Source: an uncultured Leucobacter sp. (GTDB lineage Bacteria > Actinomycetota > Actinomycetes > Actinomycetales > Microbacteriaceae). From it: a stretch of DNA of 34,197 nt. The stretch covers positions 1 to 34,197 of the forward strand of contig CAMFIY010000002.1 in the NCBI GenBank assembly GCA_945952575.1, given 5' to 3'. The notes under the pieces are model-generated. The model saw only the letters and a list, made by a program, of their open reading frames with translations, did not search any database and was not told the origin of the DNA. The translations under genes and the position numbers were made by a program. This document shows, in pieces, positions 1 to 6,374 of the stretch; positions within the stretch are counted from its first letter, which is position 1, and every line of letters begins with the position of its first letter.

Positions 1-46
1 TACACGCGTAAGATCGTCGGCAGCGTCAGATGTGTATAAGAGACAG
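1..46 (+). other. Illumina Nextera adapter remnant (assembly contamination)
   Basis: Bases 1-5 match the end of the P5 primer. Bases 6-13 (GCGTAAGA) match a Nextera i5 index, which I recall as S517/N517. Bases 14-27 match the read-1 adapter and 28-46 are the Tn5 mosaic end AGATGTGTATAAGAGACAG. The order P5 end, index, adapter, mosaic end is that of an untrimmed library molecule, so this stretch is not genomic and the contig's true left end is at about base 47. Confidence 0.97.
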
Positions 47-383
47 CCTGCAAAGCGATCAGGACGGGCGTCTCCCCAGACGCATTCCCGCGCCCGCTCA
101 ACGCGGGTTTCAGGTCTCGGTCGAGCGTCGACCGTCGGGCATCGGGCATCGGGCATCGGGCATCGGGCATCGGGCATCGGACATCGGGCATCGGGCATCG
201 GAAGATCGTGATTCGCGATTGCCGGGACCGGAGCCCTAACGGACGCCGGACCTCATCCCTCCAGCCCGTACCGGTGCTGCGGGCGCACAGTTCGCCACGC
301 CGACTCGGTGCCCCCGAGGGACAGGATCCGGTCTCACTGGGACCGTTCACCGGGTGTACCGGCCCGAGAAGCGCAGCAGAGCC
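47..383. other. Non-coding stretch at the contig end
   Basis: No open frame here looks like a real protein; the short frames are arginine- and proline-rich shadows. The only clear structure is the 7-bp tandem repeat at 134-203. In many actinobacteria gyrB follows the DUF721 gene closely on the same strand. No gyrB start is visible within these 337 bases, so gyrB is either beyond the contig end or elsewhere. Confidence 0.6.
134..203. repeat. 7-bp tandem repeat, unit ATCGGGC
   Basis: Eight consecutive 7-bp units cover 141-196. Seven are ATCGGGC and the one at 176-182 is ATCGGAC. Degenerate units flank it (GTCGGGC at 134-140 and ATCGGAA at 197-203). The array lies about 180 bases downstream of the DUF721 gene stop, in non-coding sequence. 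Such arrays change copy number by slippage, and this may have contributed to the assembly ending here. Confidence 0.9.
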
Positions 384-866
384 TCAACCGTAGGTGTCGC
401 GCGGCCCGCGGCCGACGACGCGCCGGGATCCGTGGCGCCAGCTCGGGGCGCCGGGGGCGAGGAAGCGGAGCTCGCGGATCCCGACCTCCGGGTACTCGTC
501 GAGGATCCGACTGAGGATCTCGCCCCGCAGACGACGGAGTTCCGTGGCCCAGGTCGTCGAATCGCATTGCACGATGAGGATCCCGTCGCGGAGCTCGGTC
601 ACCTCGGTGTGCACCGCCATGGACTCCCCCACGAACCGATGCCACTCGGCGATGAGCCGGGCCTGATCGAGTTCCGCCGTCCACCCCATGTCCGCAGCCG
701 CGGTGCTGAGGAGCTCGCCGAGCGCTCTCGGATCGCGCCCCTTCCCGAATGGCACGCTGTGCTCCTGCGAGTCGGATCGGACACGGGTCCGCCGGCGCGG
801 AGGCAATCCCTTCCACAGCGCTTTCGCACGGAGATAGGCGTTGACGGCGAAGTCCCGCTCAGGCAT
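384..866 (-). CDS. dciA: DUF721 family protein, DciA-like candidate helicase loader
   Basis: A 160-residue protein with a DUF721 domain at about residues 45-135. Visible family features are W-x3-VG (residues 75-80), the segment LRDGILIVQCDS (92-103) and WATEL (106-110). In several bacteria DUF721 proteins act as DciA, which helps load the replicative helicase DnaB; whether this one does so is inferred. It follows recF on the same strand, and its ATG at 866 overlaps the recF stop (859-861) by 8 bases, which suggests translational coupling. The basic N-terminal tail (residues 15-32, rich in Arg) and a basic C-terminus could bind DNA. dnaB itself lies 20 kb to the right. Confidence 0.85.
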   Translation of the reverse strand: MPERDFAVNAYLRAKALWKGLPPRRRTRVRSDSQEHSVPFGKGRDPRALGELLSTAAADMGWTAELDQARLIAEWHRFVGESMAVHTEVTELRDGILIVQCDSTTWATELRRLRGEILSRILDEYPEVGIRELRFLAPGAPSWRHGSRRVVGRGPRDTYG

Positions 867-2055
867 GAGCGCTCACTCCGTCATCAGATCCGTCGAGGAC
901 CGCGCCGCCCGAGATCCGTATCGTCGACCAGGAGAGCTCACCGGGCACGTCGGCTTCGACCGCCGCGGTGACGATCACCTGCTCATATGCGCCGACGGCC
1001 GCCATCAGGCGGGCACGACGGCCGGAATCCAACTCGGCGAACACGTCGTCGAGGATGATCACCGGGTCACCGGCCGGCGACTCCCGGCGGAGCAGCTCGG
1101 CGACGGCGAGCCGGAGCGCGAGCGCGAAGGACCAGGATTCTCCGTGACTCGCGTATCCCTTCACCGGCAAGTGATTCAGCATGAGCGTGAGATCGTCCCG
1201 GTGCGGGCCGAGTAGGGTGACGGCACGATCGATCTCCTGTGCGCGCATCCGGGCGAGCGCATCGCGGAACATCGCCTCCAATGTTTCACGTGAAACGTCG
1301 GAGTCGGGGCCGGTCCCGGATGCCGTTGTTTCACGTGAAACATCATCCGCAGCCGATCCGAAGATCGATTCCTCCAGCCGAAGCTCCGGGCCGTGATCCT
1401 GCTCGACCAATGCCCGATAGCTCTCGACGAGCGGATCCCGAAGCGCCTCGATCAACTGCCGGCGCTCATGGATGATCCGGCTCCCCAAGGCGACGAGCTG
1501 ATCGTCCCACACCGAGAGCGTGGCTTCGACGGCCGAGCGGGCGCCGTTCGCCCGAGCCGACTTGAGCAGCGTCGTCCGCTGGCGCACCACTCGCTCGTAG
1601 TCGCTCAGCACACCGGCGAGTGCGGGGTTCCGGGCGACGAGGGCGTCGTCGAGGAAACGACGTCGCCCCGCCGGATCGCCGCGCACGATCATGAGATCCT
1701 CCGGCGCGAAGACCACGGCCTGGAACCAGCGCGTCAGCTCTCGCGGCTTCACGCCGTTGCGATTGACCTGAGCGCGATTCGGAGCGCCGCGATTGATCTC
1801 GATCTCGAGCAGCGCCTCCCGCTCGGCCACTCCGATGCGCATCCGGGCGACCGCCGTGTCCTCCCCCGCCCGGATGAGTGCCGCGTCGCTGCTGACGCGG
1901 TGAGACCGCAGCGAGGCGAAATAGGCGATCGCCTCGACCAGATTGGTCTTGCCCTGCCCGTTCCGTCCGAGAATGAGATTCGGGCCGGGCTGGAACCCGA
2001 CCTCGGCGTGCGCGTAATTCCGGAAGTCTGCCAGAGAAAGGTGAATCACCCGCAT
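859..2055 (-). CDS. recF: DNA replication and repair protein RecF
   Basis: A 398-residue SMC-like ATPase that helps load RecA onto gapped DNA at stalled forks. Visible motifs are Walker A GRNGQGKT (30-37), GPHRDDL (283-289), the ABC signature region SHGESWSFALALRLA (from 303) and Walker B VIILDDVFAELD (332-343). The length is usual for the family. It lies 12 bases downstream of dnaN on the same strand and overlaps the DUF721 gene. An odd feature is a variable stretch at residues 233-260 carrying VSRET twice (239-243 and 254-258). Each copy is the translation of a parS site in the DNA. The stretch lies between conserved blocks, so it probably sits in a tolerant loop or in the coiled/lid region. 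Confidence 0.97.
   Translation of the reverse strand: MRVIHLSLADFRNYAHAEVGFQPGPNLILGRNGQGKTNLVEAIAYFASLRSHRVSSDAALIRAGEDTAVARMRIGVAEREALLEIEINRGAPNRAQVNRNGVKPRELTRWFQAVVFAPEDLMIVRGDPAGRRRFLDDALVARNPALAGVLSDYERVVRQRTTLLKSARANGARSAVEATLSVWDDQLVALGSRIIHERRQLIEALRDPLVESYRALVEQDHGPELRLEESIFGSAADDVSRETTASGTGPDSDVSRETLEAMFRDALARMRAQEIDRAVTLLGPHRDDLTLMLNHLPVKGYASHGESWSFALALRLAVAELLRRESPAGDPVIILDDVFAELDSGRRARLMAAVGAYEQVIVTAAVEADVPGELSWSTIRISGGAVLDGSDDGVSAHA
1282..1297. promoter_or_regulatory. parS centromere site 1 (inside recF)
   Basis: TGTTTCACGTGAAACG matches the well-known bacterial parS consensus TGTTTCACGTGAAACA at 15 of 16 bases, and the 14-bp palindromic core at 1283-1296 is perfect. parS is the nucleation site for ParB, which is encoded in this window. 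The site is read on the minus strand as Val-Ser-Arg-Glu-Thr of RecF. Confidence 0.95.
1327..1342. promoter_or_regulatory. parS centromere site 2 (inside recF)
   Basis: TGTTTCACGTGAAACA is a perfect 16-bp match to the parS consensus, 45 bases (15 codons) from site 1 and in the same reading frame. It therefore again encodes VSRET in RecF (residues 239-243). Confidence 0.97.
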
Positions 2056-2067
2056 CGGCGGGCCCGA

Positions 2068-3210
2068 CTATCGCAGCAGCAGGTTCGGCTGCAGCAGGTA
2101 GCGGAAGCTCTCCTCGCCGGCGTCATCCTTGCTGCGCTGACTGGTGATCAGCACCGGACCCGGCTTGCTGGCGTTCTCCGTGCGGGTGAACCCGATCCGC
2201 GCGAACTCCGCATGCGTCGAGCGGAGGCCGTCGAGGAGGAACTGCGGCTTGAGCGAGACGACCATGTCATCGCCGACGAGGTGTGCATCCACCGTCTCGA
2301 CCGCCTGCGCGGTCTCGGTACCCGCCGCCTCCAGGGTCACCTGACCCTCTACGAAGGTGAACCGCAGCGCGGCCTCGCGCTCGAGGACCAGGCCGACACG
2401 GCCCACGGCCTCGACCAGATCACCGGTGCTGATCACCGCGTAGTTGTCGATGCTCTCCGGGAACAGCCGGCCGACCGGCGGATAGTTGCCCTTGATCAGC
2501 AGCGAGGTCACGGTCTTGTTGCCGCCGGTGAATGCGACGAGCTCCCGCTCGCCGTCCTTGACGACCGAGACCTCCACGGTGCCGGATCCGGCGAACGACT
2601 TGCCGACCTCGATGACGACCTTCGAGGGGACGAGCGCCGTGAGCTCGCCCGTGGCCTCGCGCTGCTCCCAGTCCAGGCGTCGCGTCGCGACGCGATAGCG
2701 ATCGGTCGCCGTGAGCGTCAGCGAGTTCTCGGACACCTCGAACTGCACGCCGGTGATGACCGGCGTCACGTCATCCTTCGACGCAGCCAGGGAGACCTGC
2801 GCCACCGCCTCGGCGAAGGCCTCGGCCGGGACGATGCCAGACACCGAATCCACGCGGGGCACCTGGGGGTACTCGTCCACCGGCATGGCGGGCAGGCTGA
2901 ACGACGCGGATCCGCAGCGCAGCTGCACGCGCGACTCGTTCAGCGAGACCTCGACGTCCGAGAGCGGCAGACGCTGGGCGATCTCGCCGAGCAATCGACC
3001 CGAGACCAGTGCGCGCCCGGCCGCGGAGACATCCGCGGCAACCGTCGTGCGGGCCGAGGTCTCGTAGTCGAACGACGACACCGTCAGCTCGCCCTCTGAG
3101 CATTCGATGAGCACACCGCTCAGGAGCGGCTGCGTCGGTCGCTGCGGGAGGAGCTTCGCGGCAAACGACACCGCTTCGCTGAAGACGTCGCGGTTGACGG
3201 TGAAACGCAT
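2068..3210 (-). CDS. dnaN: DNA polymerase III beta sliding clamp
   Basis: A 380-residue ring-forming processivity clamp starting MRFTVNRDVFSEAV. The three clamp domains run at roughly 1-120, 130-250 and 255-380. The typical closing segment is present (RYLLQPNLLLR). The reading frame stays open upstream to 3567, but the ATG at 3210 is chosen because it starts the conserved domain and has AGGAGC six bases before it. It is followed directly by recF (12-base gap) and preceded by the dnaA-dnaN intergenic region. The extra upstream residues of the open frame cover the DnaA-box region and are not protein. Confidence 0.98.
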   Translation of the reverse strand: MRFTVNRDVFSEAVSFAAKLLPQRPTQPLLSGVLIECSEGELTVSSFDYETSARTTVAADVSAAGRALVSGRLLGEIAQRLPLSDVEVSLNESRVQLRCGSASFSLPAMPVDEYPQVPRVDSVSGIVPAEAFAEAVAQVSLAASKDDVTPVITGVQFEVSENSLTLTATDRYRVATRRLDWEQREATGELTALVPSKVVIEVGKSFAGSGTVEVSVVKDGERELVAFTGGNKTVTSLLIKGNYPPVGRLFPESIDNYAVISTGDLVEAVGRVGLVLEREAALRFTFVEGQVTLEAAGTETAQAVETVDAHLVGDDMVVSLKPQFLLDGLRSTHAEFARIGFTRTENASKPGPVLITSQRSKDDAGEESFRYLLQPNLLLR

Positions 3211-3414
3211 GTGGGCTCCTCGATAACGTCGCCAGGCGACAACGGTGCTAGCGTCACCAATCTTTGCACACTCGTGCCGGGAGGTGCAGGTATCGGCTGG
3301 ATCGCGCTGGCCTCTCGTCGTCGTCTTCGGCGGTGGCCGTGGGCCGACCCATCGGCGGCGAGAGCGTGATCGAGTGCCTGACCGAAGATTGGGAACTGTA
3401 ATAGTAATAAGTCC

Positions 3415-3432
3415 TGTGGAAACTGTGGATAA
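3415..3432 (-). promoter_or_regulatory. Tandem DnaA boxes
   Basis: TGTGGATAA at 3424-3432 is the exact reverse complement of the DnaA box TTATCCACA. Directly before it, TGTGGAAAC at 3415-3423 is a degenerate box in the same orientation. The pair borders the AT-rich patch GTAATAGTAATAA, as expected of an unwinding region next to DnaA boxes. Confidence 0.8.
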
Positions 3433-3501
3433 CTCCCGACATCCTAGACAGGCTGGGGAAACTACACGCGTGTGAGTTGTGAGCGCGGCCTGAATAAGTG
3501 C

Positions 3502-3525
3502 AGATCCGCATGATGATGCGGATCT
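3502..3525. repeat. Perfect inverted repeat in the origin region
   Basis: AGATCCGCAT at 3502-3511 and ATGCGGATCT at 3516-3525 are perfect 10-bp arms around a 4-base loop (GATG). No T-run follows on either strand, so it is not a typical intrinsic terminator. It could be a protein-binding dyad, a cruciform element of the origin, or a stem that ends dnaA transcription with other factors. Confidence 0.8.
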
Positions 3526-3538
3526 CGAGGCGAACGCA

Positions 3539-3547
3539 CTTTCCACA
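3539..3547 (+). promoter_or_regulatory. Degenerate DnaA box
   Basis: CTTTCCACA differs from TTATCCACA at two positions. It is listed because it lies in the dnaA-dnaN gap with other boxes. Confidence 0.4.
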
Positions 3548-3614
3548 GGATTCCGGGATCCATGCACATGCGGCCCCGCCGATGCCCAGAGTTACTCACA
3601 GCCTCGGCCGAAGC

Positions 3615-3623
3615 TGTGGAAAA
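3615..3623 (-). promoter_or_regulatory. DnaA box
   Basis: TGTGGAAAA is the reverse complement of TTTTCCACA, one mismatch from the DnaA box and fitting the relaxed form TTNTCCACA. It lies 11 bases downstream of the dnaA stop codon. Confidence 0.6.
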
Positions 3624-3633
3624 CGGCGGAGGA

Positions 3634-5103
3634 TCAGCGCGTCGTCTGCTTGATCTTCGTGGTCAGCTCGGTGACCTGGTTGAAGATCGATCGGCGCTCC
3701 GCGATGAGCTGGACGACCTTCTTGTGGGCGTACATGACCGTGGTGTGGTCGCGCCCCCCGAAGAGCTGGCCGATCTTCGGCAGCGAGAGCGGCGTCAGCT
3801 CCCGGCACAGGTACATCGCGATCTGGCGTGCCAGCGCGATCTGCTGCGCGCGGGACGGCCCGTAGAGATCGTCGAGCGCGATGTTGAAGTACTCGGCCGT
3901 GTGGCTGATGATGTCGGTCGGCTGCACCTCGTTGTCGTCGTCGAGCGAGATGAGATCCTTCAGCACCGTCTGGGCCAGCTGCATGTCGATGGGTTGCCGG
4001 TTCAGGCTCGCGAACGCGGTCACGCGGATCAGCGTCCCCTCGAGCTCGCGGATGTTCGAGGTGAACTTCGAAGCGATGAACTCCAGGATGTCGTCATCGA
4101 TCTCGAGCTTCTCGTGACGCGACTTCTTGCGCAGGATGGCGATGCGGGTCTCGAGATCCGGCGCGGTGATGTCCGTCAGCAGTCCCCACTCGAAGCGCGA
4201 GCGCATGCGATCCTCGAAGCCCTTCAGCTGCTTCGGCTGGACATCGCTCGTGATGACCACCTGCTTGTTGTGATCGTGCAGGGTGTTGAAAGTGTGGAAG
4301 AACGCCTCCTGCGTCTCCGCCTTTCCCTCCAGGAACTGGATGTCGTCGACGAGGAGCAGATCCACTCCGCGGTACCGGGAGTGGAAGGCGGCGCCCTGGT
4401 TGTTCGCGATCGAGTTGATGAAGTCGTTGGTGAAGTCCTCGGTGCTCACGTATCGCACCCGGATATCCGGATACAGCTCGCGCGCGTAGTGCCCGATCGC
4501 GTGCAGCAGATGGGTCTTCCCCAGACCGGAGTCCCCGTAGATGAACAGCGGATTGTAGGCGCGGGCCGGAGCCTCGGCCACGGCGACCGCCGCCGCGTGC
4601 GCCATACGGTTCGACTGACCGATCACGAAGGTCTCGAAGCGGTACTTCTCGTTGAGCCGGCTCTCGGCGGTGTCCGGGGTGCCGTGCCGCGGGATCGGAT
4701 CCGGGATCGGCCGGTTCGCCCCGACCGCGGCCGCGATCCCCGGCGCAGCCGACCCGACGGCGCCCGGGAGACCGGCCTCGCCGGCCGCCGCGGGAGACGC
4801 CGCGGCGGGTTCGGGATCCTGCTGCACCGTCGGTTCCGCCTCGGCATCGACGAGCACGATGAAGTTCTCGATCTCGCCGGCCTCGGGGATGCCGGCGAGC
4901 GCGGCCATGATGGCCGGGCGGAACCGGCCCTCGAGGAGCTTCAGGGTGAAGTCGTAGTGCACCGCCAGATACAGGGTGCCGGCGCCCACGCCGCGCGGGA
5001 TCGCGAGTGCGAGCTGAGCGCTTCCGGCCGGGCCGACCTCGGGGTCGCTCATCACCGCTTGGGTGACCTGCGCCCAGATGCGCTGCACGTCCTCTTCAGT
5101 CAC
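3634..5103 (-). CDS. dnaA: Chromosomal replication initiator protein DnaA
   Basis: A 489-residue AAA+ ATPase that binds DnaA boxes and opens the origin. Domain I covers about residues 1-85, and an Ala/Pro/Gly-rich linker (domain II) about 88-145. The AAA+ domain has Walker A GDSGLGKT (190-197) and Walker B LLLVDDIQF (249-257). C-terminal domain IV carries the DnaA signature GRDHTTVMYAHKK (450-462). The frame is open to 5202. The GTG at 5103 (VTEEDVQRIW) is chosen because it begins the conserved domain I; no strong ribosome-binding site is visible, so the start is the uncertain part. A DnaA box of the streptomycete type lies upstream (5217-5225), pointing to autoregulation. Confidence 0.97.
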   Translation of the reverse strand: MTEEDVQRIWAQVTQAVMSDPEVGPAGSAQLALAIPRGVGAGTLYLAVHYDFTLKLLEGRFRPAIMAALAGIPEAGEIENFIVLVDAEAEPTVQQDPEPAAASPAAAGEAGLPGAVGSAAPGIAAAVGANRPIPDPIPRHGTPDTAESRLNEKYRFETFVIGQSNRMAHAAAVAVAEAPARAYNPLFIYGDSGLGKTHLLHAIGHYARELYPDIRVRYVSTEDFTNDFINSIANNQGAAFHSRYRGVDLLLVDDIQFLEGKAETQEAFFHTFNTLHDHNKQVVITSDVQPKQLKGFEDRMRSRFEWGLLTDITAPDLETRIAILRKKSRHEKLEIDDDILEFIASKFTSNIRELEGTLIRVTAFASLNRQPIDMQLAQTVLKDLISLDDDNEVQPTDIISHTAEYFNIALDDLYGPSRAQQIALARQIAMYLCRELTPLSLPKIGQLFGGRDHTTVMYAHKKVVQLIAERRSIFNQVTELTTKIKQTTR

Positions 5104-5216
5104 TCGAAAATACCCGTCACCAGAGATCGACGCGGTGCCTGGTGGCCGGATCCGGCACCGGTGGAGACCGCGGGTCCGGGATCGCCCGGACAGTAGCGCC
5201 AACGTTACTCACAGAT

Positions 5217-5225
5217 TTGTCCACA
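5217..5225 (+). promoter_or_regulatory. DnaA box upstream of dnaA
   Basis: TTGTCCACA is one base from TTATCCACA and equals the box preferred by streptomycete DnaA. It lies 114 bases before the dnaA start, consistent with DnaA controlling its own expression. Confidence 0.7.
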
Positions 5226-5307
5226 GGCAAGCCCGCTTCGGCGACACGCCGGCTCGCACATCGCGGCCCGGAACCGCTTTCGGTGTATACGCGAACCCGC
5301 GCGCGCT

Positions 5308-5336
5308 TTGACTCGACCGGCCGAAGCACGTAGACT
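5308..5336 (+). promoter_or_regulatory. Promoter of the rpmH operon
   Basis: A -35 element TTGACT (5308-5313) and a -10 element TAGACT (5331-5336) are separated by 17 bases, the ideal spacing for a housekeeping sigma factor. The predicted transcript starts about 115 bases before rpmH, giving a long 5' leader. Confidence 0.75.
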
Positions 5337-5456
5337 AGATCACTTGTATGGGCGCGATCCATCTCGCTGCCCTCACCGACCACCGTTCTCGGCGCGCTTT
5401 CCTCCGCGGAAAGCGCCCCGATTGCGTCTGTTCCAACATCGATCACGGAGTCTCCC

Positions 5457-5594
5457 ATGAGCAAGCGCACGTTCCAGCCCAACAACCGCCGCCGCGCCAA
5501 GGTGCACGGGTTCCGCGCCCGCATGCGCACCCGCGCCGGCCGTGCCATCGTCGCGGCTCGCCGCGGCAAGGGCCGTTCCAAGCTCACCGCGTAA
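5457..5594 (+). CDS. rpmH: 50S ribosomal protein L34 (bL34)
   Basis: A 45-residue, strongly basic protein starting MSKRTFQPNNRRRAKVHGF and ending SKLTA, the full-length pattern of bacterial L34. A ribosome-binding site (GGAG at 5448-5451) precedes the ATG. It is the first gene of the conserved rpmH-rnpA-yidD-yidC-jag block and has a clear promoter upstream. L34 lies in the large ribosomal subunit. Confidence 0.98.
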   Translation: MSKRTFQPNNRRRAKVHGFRARMRTRAGRAIVAARRGKGRSKLTA

Positions 5595-5637
5595 CCAGCG
5601 CTCGAGCGCGTCGATCACGCACAGCGGCGTCACGCCC

Positions 5638-6057
5638 GTGCCGGCCAGGCGACACCGAGTCACCCGCGGAGACGACTACCGTCGCATCGTGCGGAATGGC
5701 AACCGCGTGGGAGGTGCATTCTGCATCACTCACGCGGTTTTGCATGTCCCGGCCCACGATCCGGATGCGCAGGGTCCCGATGCGCCGGGCGCGAACGCCG
5801 CCGAGGGGCACGAGCAGCCCGCGCGCTTCGGTTTCATCATCACGAAGGCCGTGGGCAATGCGGTCACGCGGAATCTGGTGCGCCGCCGCCTGAAGTCCAT
5901 CGTGGATCACCGGATCGCCGCCGGGTTCACCGGCGCCGACGTCGTGTTCCGGGCGCTGCCCGCGAGCGCCACGGCCGAGTTCTCGGAACTCGAGCGCGAA
6001 GTGATCCGCTCGCTCGAGCGCGCGAAGCGGCCCGCTCCCCCGAGACGCAGGGGGTGA
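5638..6057 (+). CDS. rnpA: Ribonuclease P protein component
   Basis: The protein subunit of RNase P, which trims the 5' ends of tRNA precursors with its RNA partner (rnpB, not in this window). It has 139 residues from the GTG at 5638, where the conserved start PARRHRVTRGDDYR begins. The RNR signature VGNAVTRNLVRRRLK is at 72-86. An Ala/Pro/Asp-rich insert at about residues 38-60 lengthens it compared with the family's usual 110-125 residues. The frame is open upstream to 5542, but that part overlaps rpmH and is not conserved in character. No strong ribosome-binding site is visible, so the exact start is open. It is followed without a gap by yidD. Confidence 0.93.
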   Translation: MPARRHRVTRGDDYRRIVRNGNRVGGAFCITHAVLHVPAHDPDAQGPDAPGANAAEGHEQPARFGFIITKAVGNAVTRNLVRRRLKSIVDHRIAAGFTGADVVFRALPASATAEFSELEREVIRSLERAKRPAPPRRRG

Positions 6058-6059
6058 GC

Positions 6060-6368
6060 ATGCTGCTGGCACTGGAGGAGCTCTGGCTGGCTCCCCGCAA
6101 CCTCGCGATCGCCTTCATGCTCGGCTACCGCCGGGTGATCTCGCCGCTGTATGGTCAGGTGTGCAGGTATTACCCAAGCTGCTCGCGCTACGCTTTGGAG
6201 GCATTCCAGCGTCAAGGTTTCGTCGCAGGGACGGTGCTGACCCTCTGGCGACTCGTACGCTGTAACCCGTTCACTCGAGGCGGCATCGACGATGCCCCCG
6301 AGCGCGAACACCCGAACTTTGTCATCAACTCGCGCGGATTCGTTCGCCCAGAACACCGAAAGGCCTGA
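6060..6368 (+). CDS. yidD: Membrane protein insertion efficiency factor YidD
   Basis: A small YidD (COG0759) protein of 102 residues with the family signatures CRYYPSCSRYALEA (35-48) and RCNPFTRGGID (67-77), plus an amphipathic N-terminus. It assists YidC/Sec-dependent membrane protein insertion at the inner face of the membrane. The ATG at 6060 is preferred because AGGGGG lies five bases before it. A GTG at 6054 overlapping the rnpA stop (GTGA) is the alternative and would add two residues. It lies between rnpA and yidC as in most bacteria. Confidence 0.95.
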   Translation: MLLALEELWLAPRNLAIAFMLGYRRVISPLYGQVCRYYPSCSRYALEAFQRQGFVAGTVLTLWRLVRCNPFTRGGIDDAPEREHPNFVINSRGFVRPEHRKA

Positions 6369-6374
6369 TCCACG

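Larger units (their letters stand above)
3211..3633. other. oriC: Likely chromosomal origin (oriC), dnaA-dnaN intergenic region
   Basis: This 423-base gap between dnaA and dnaN is the usual origin site in actinobacteria. It holds one perfect DnaA box (3424-3432) and several near matches at 3415-3423, 3539-3547, 3592-3600 and 3615-3623. It also holds an AT-rich patch at about 3390-3412 and a perfect 10-bp-arm dyad at 3502-3525. Gene orientation diverges around the dnaA region, in agreement with bidirectional replication from here. The dnaN promoter must also lie here. Confidence 0.75.
5104..5456. other. dnaA-rpmH divergent intergenic region
   Basis: This gap between the divergent dnaA and rpmH genes holds TTACTCACA (5205-5213), the DnaA box TTGTCCACA (5217-5225) and a strong-looking promoter towards rpmH (5308-5336). 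It must also contain the dnaA promoter, which I could not place with confidence. It may contribute to origin function, since origins can flank dnaA. Confidence 0.6.

Noticed and set aside
134..203. CRISPR-like repeat
   Set aside because: Units are contiguous 7-bp copies with no spacers; it is a simple tandem repeat.
1393..3099. A 568-residue plus-strand frame opposite dnaN and recF
   Set aside because: Shadow of two well-supported genes; no domain and no ribosome-binding site.
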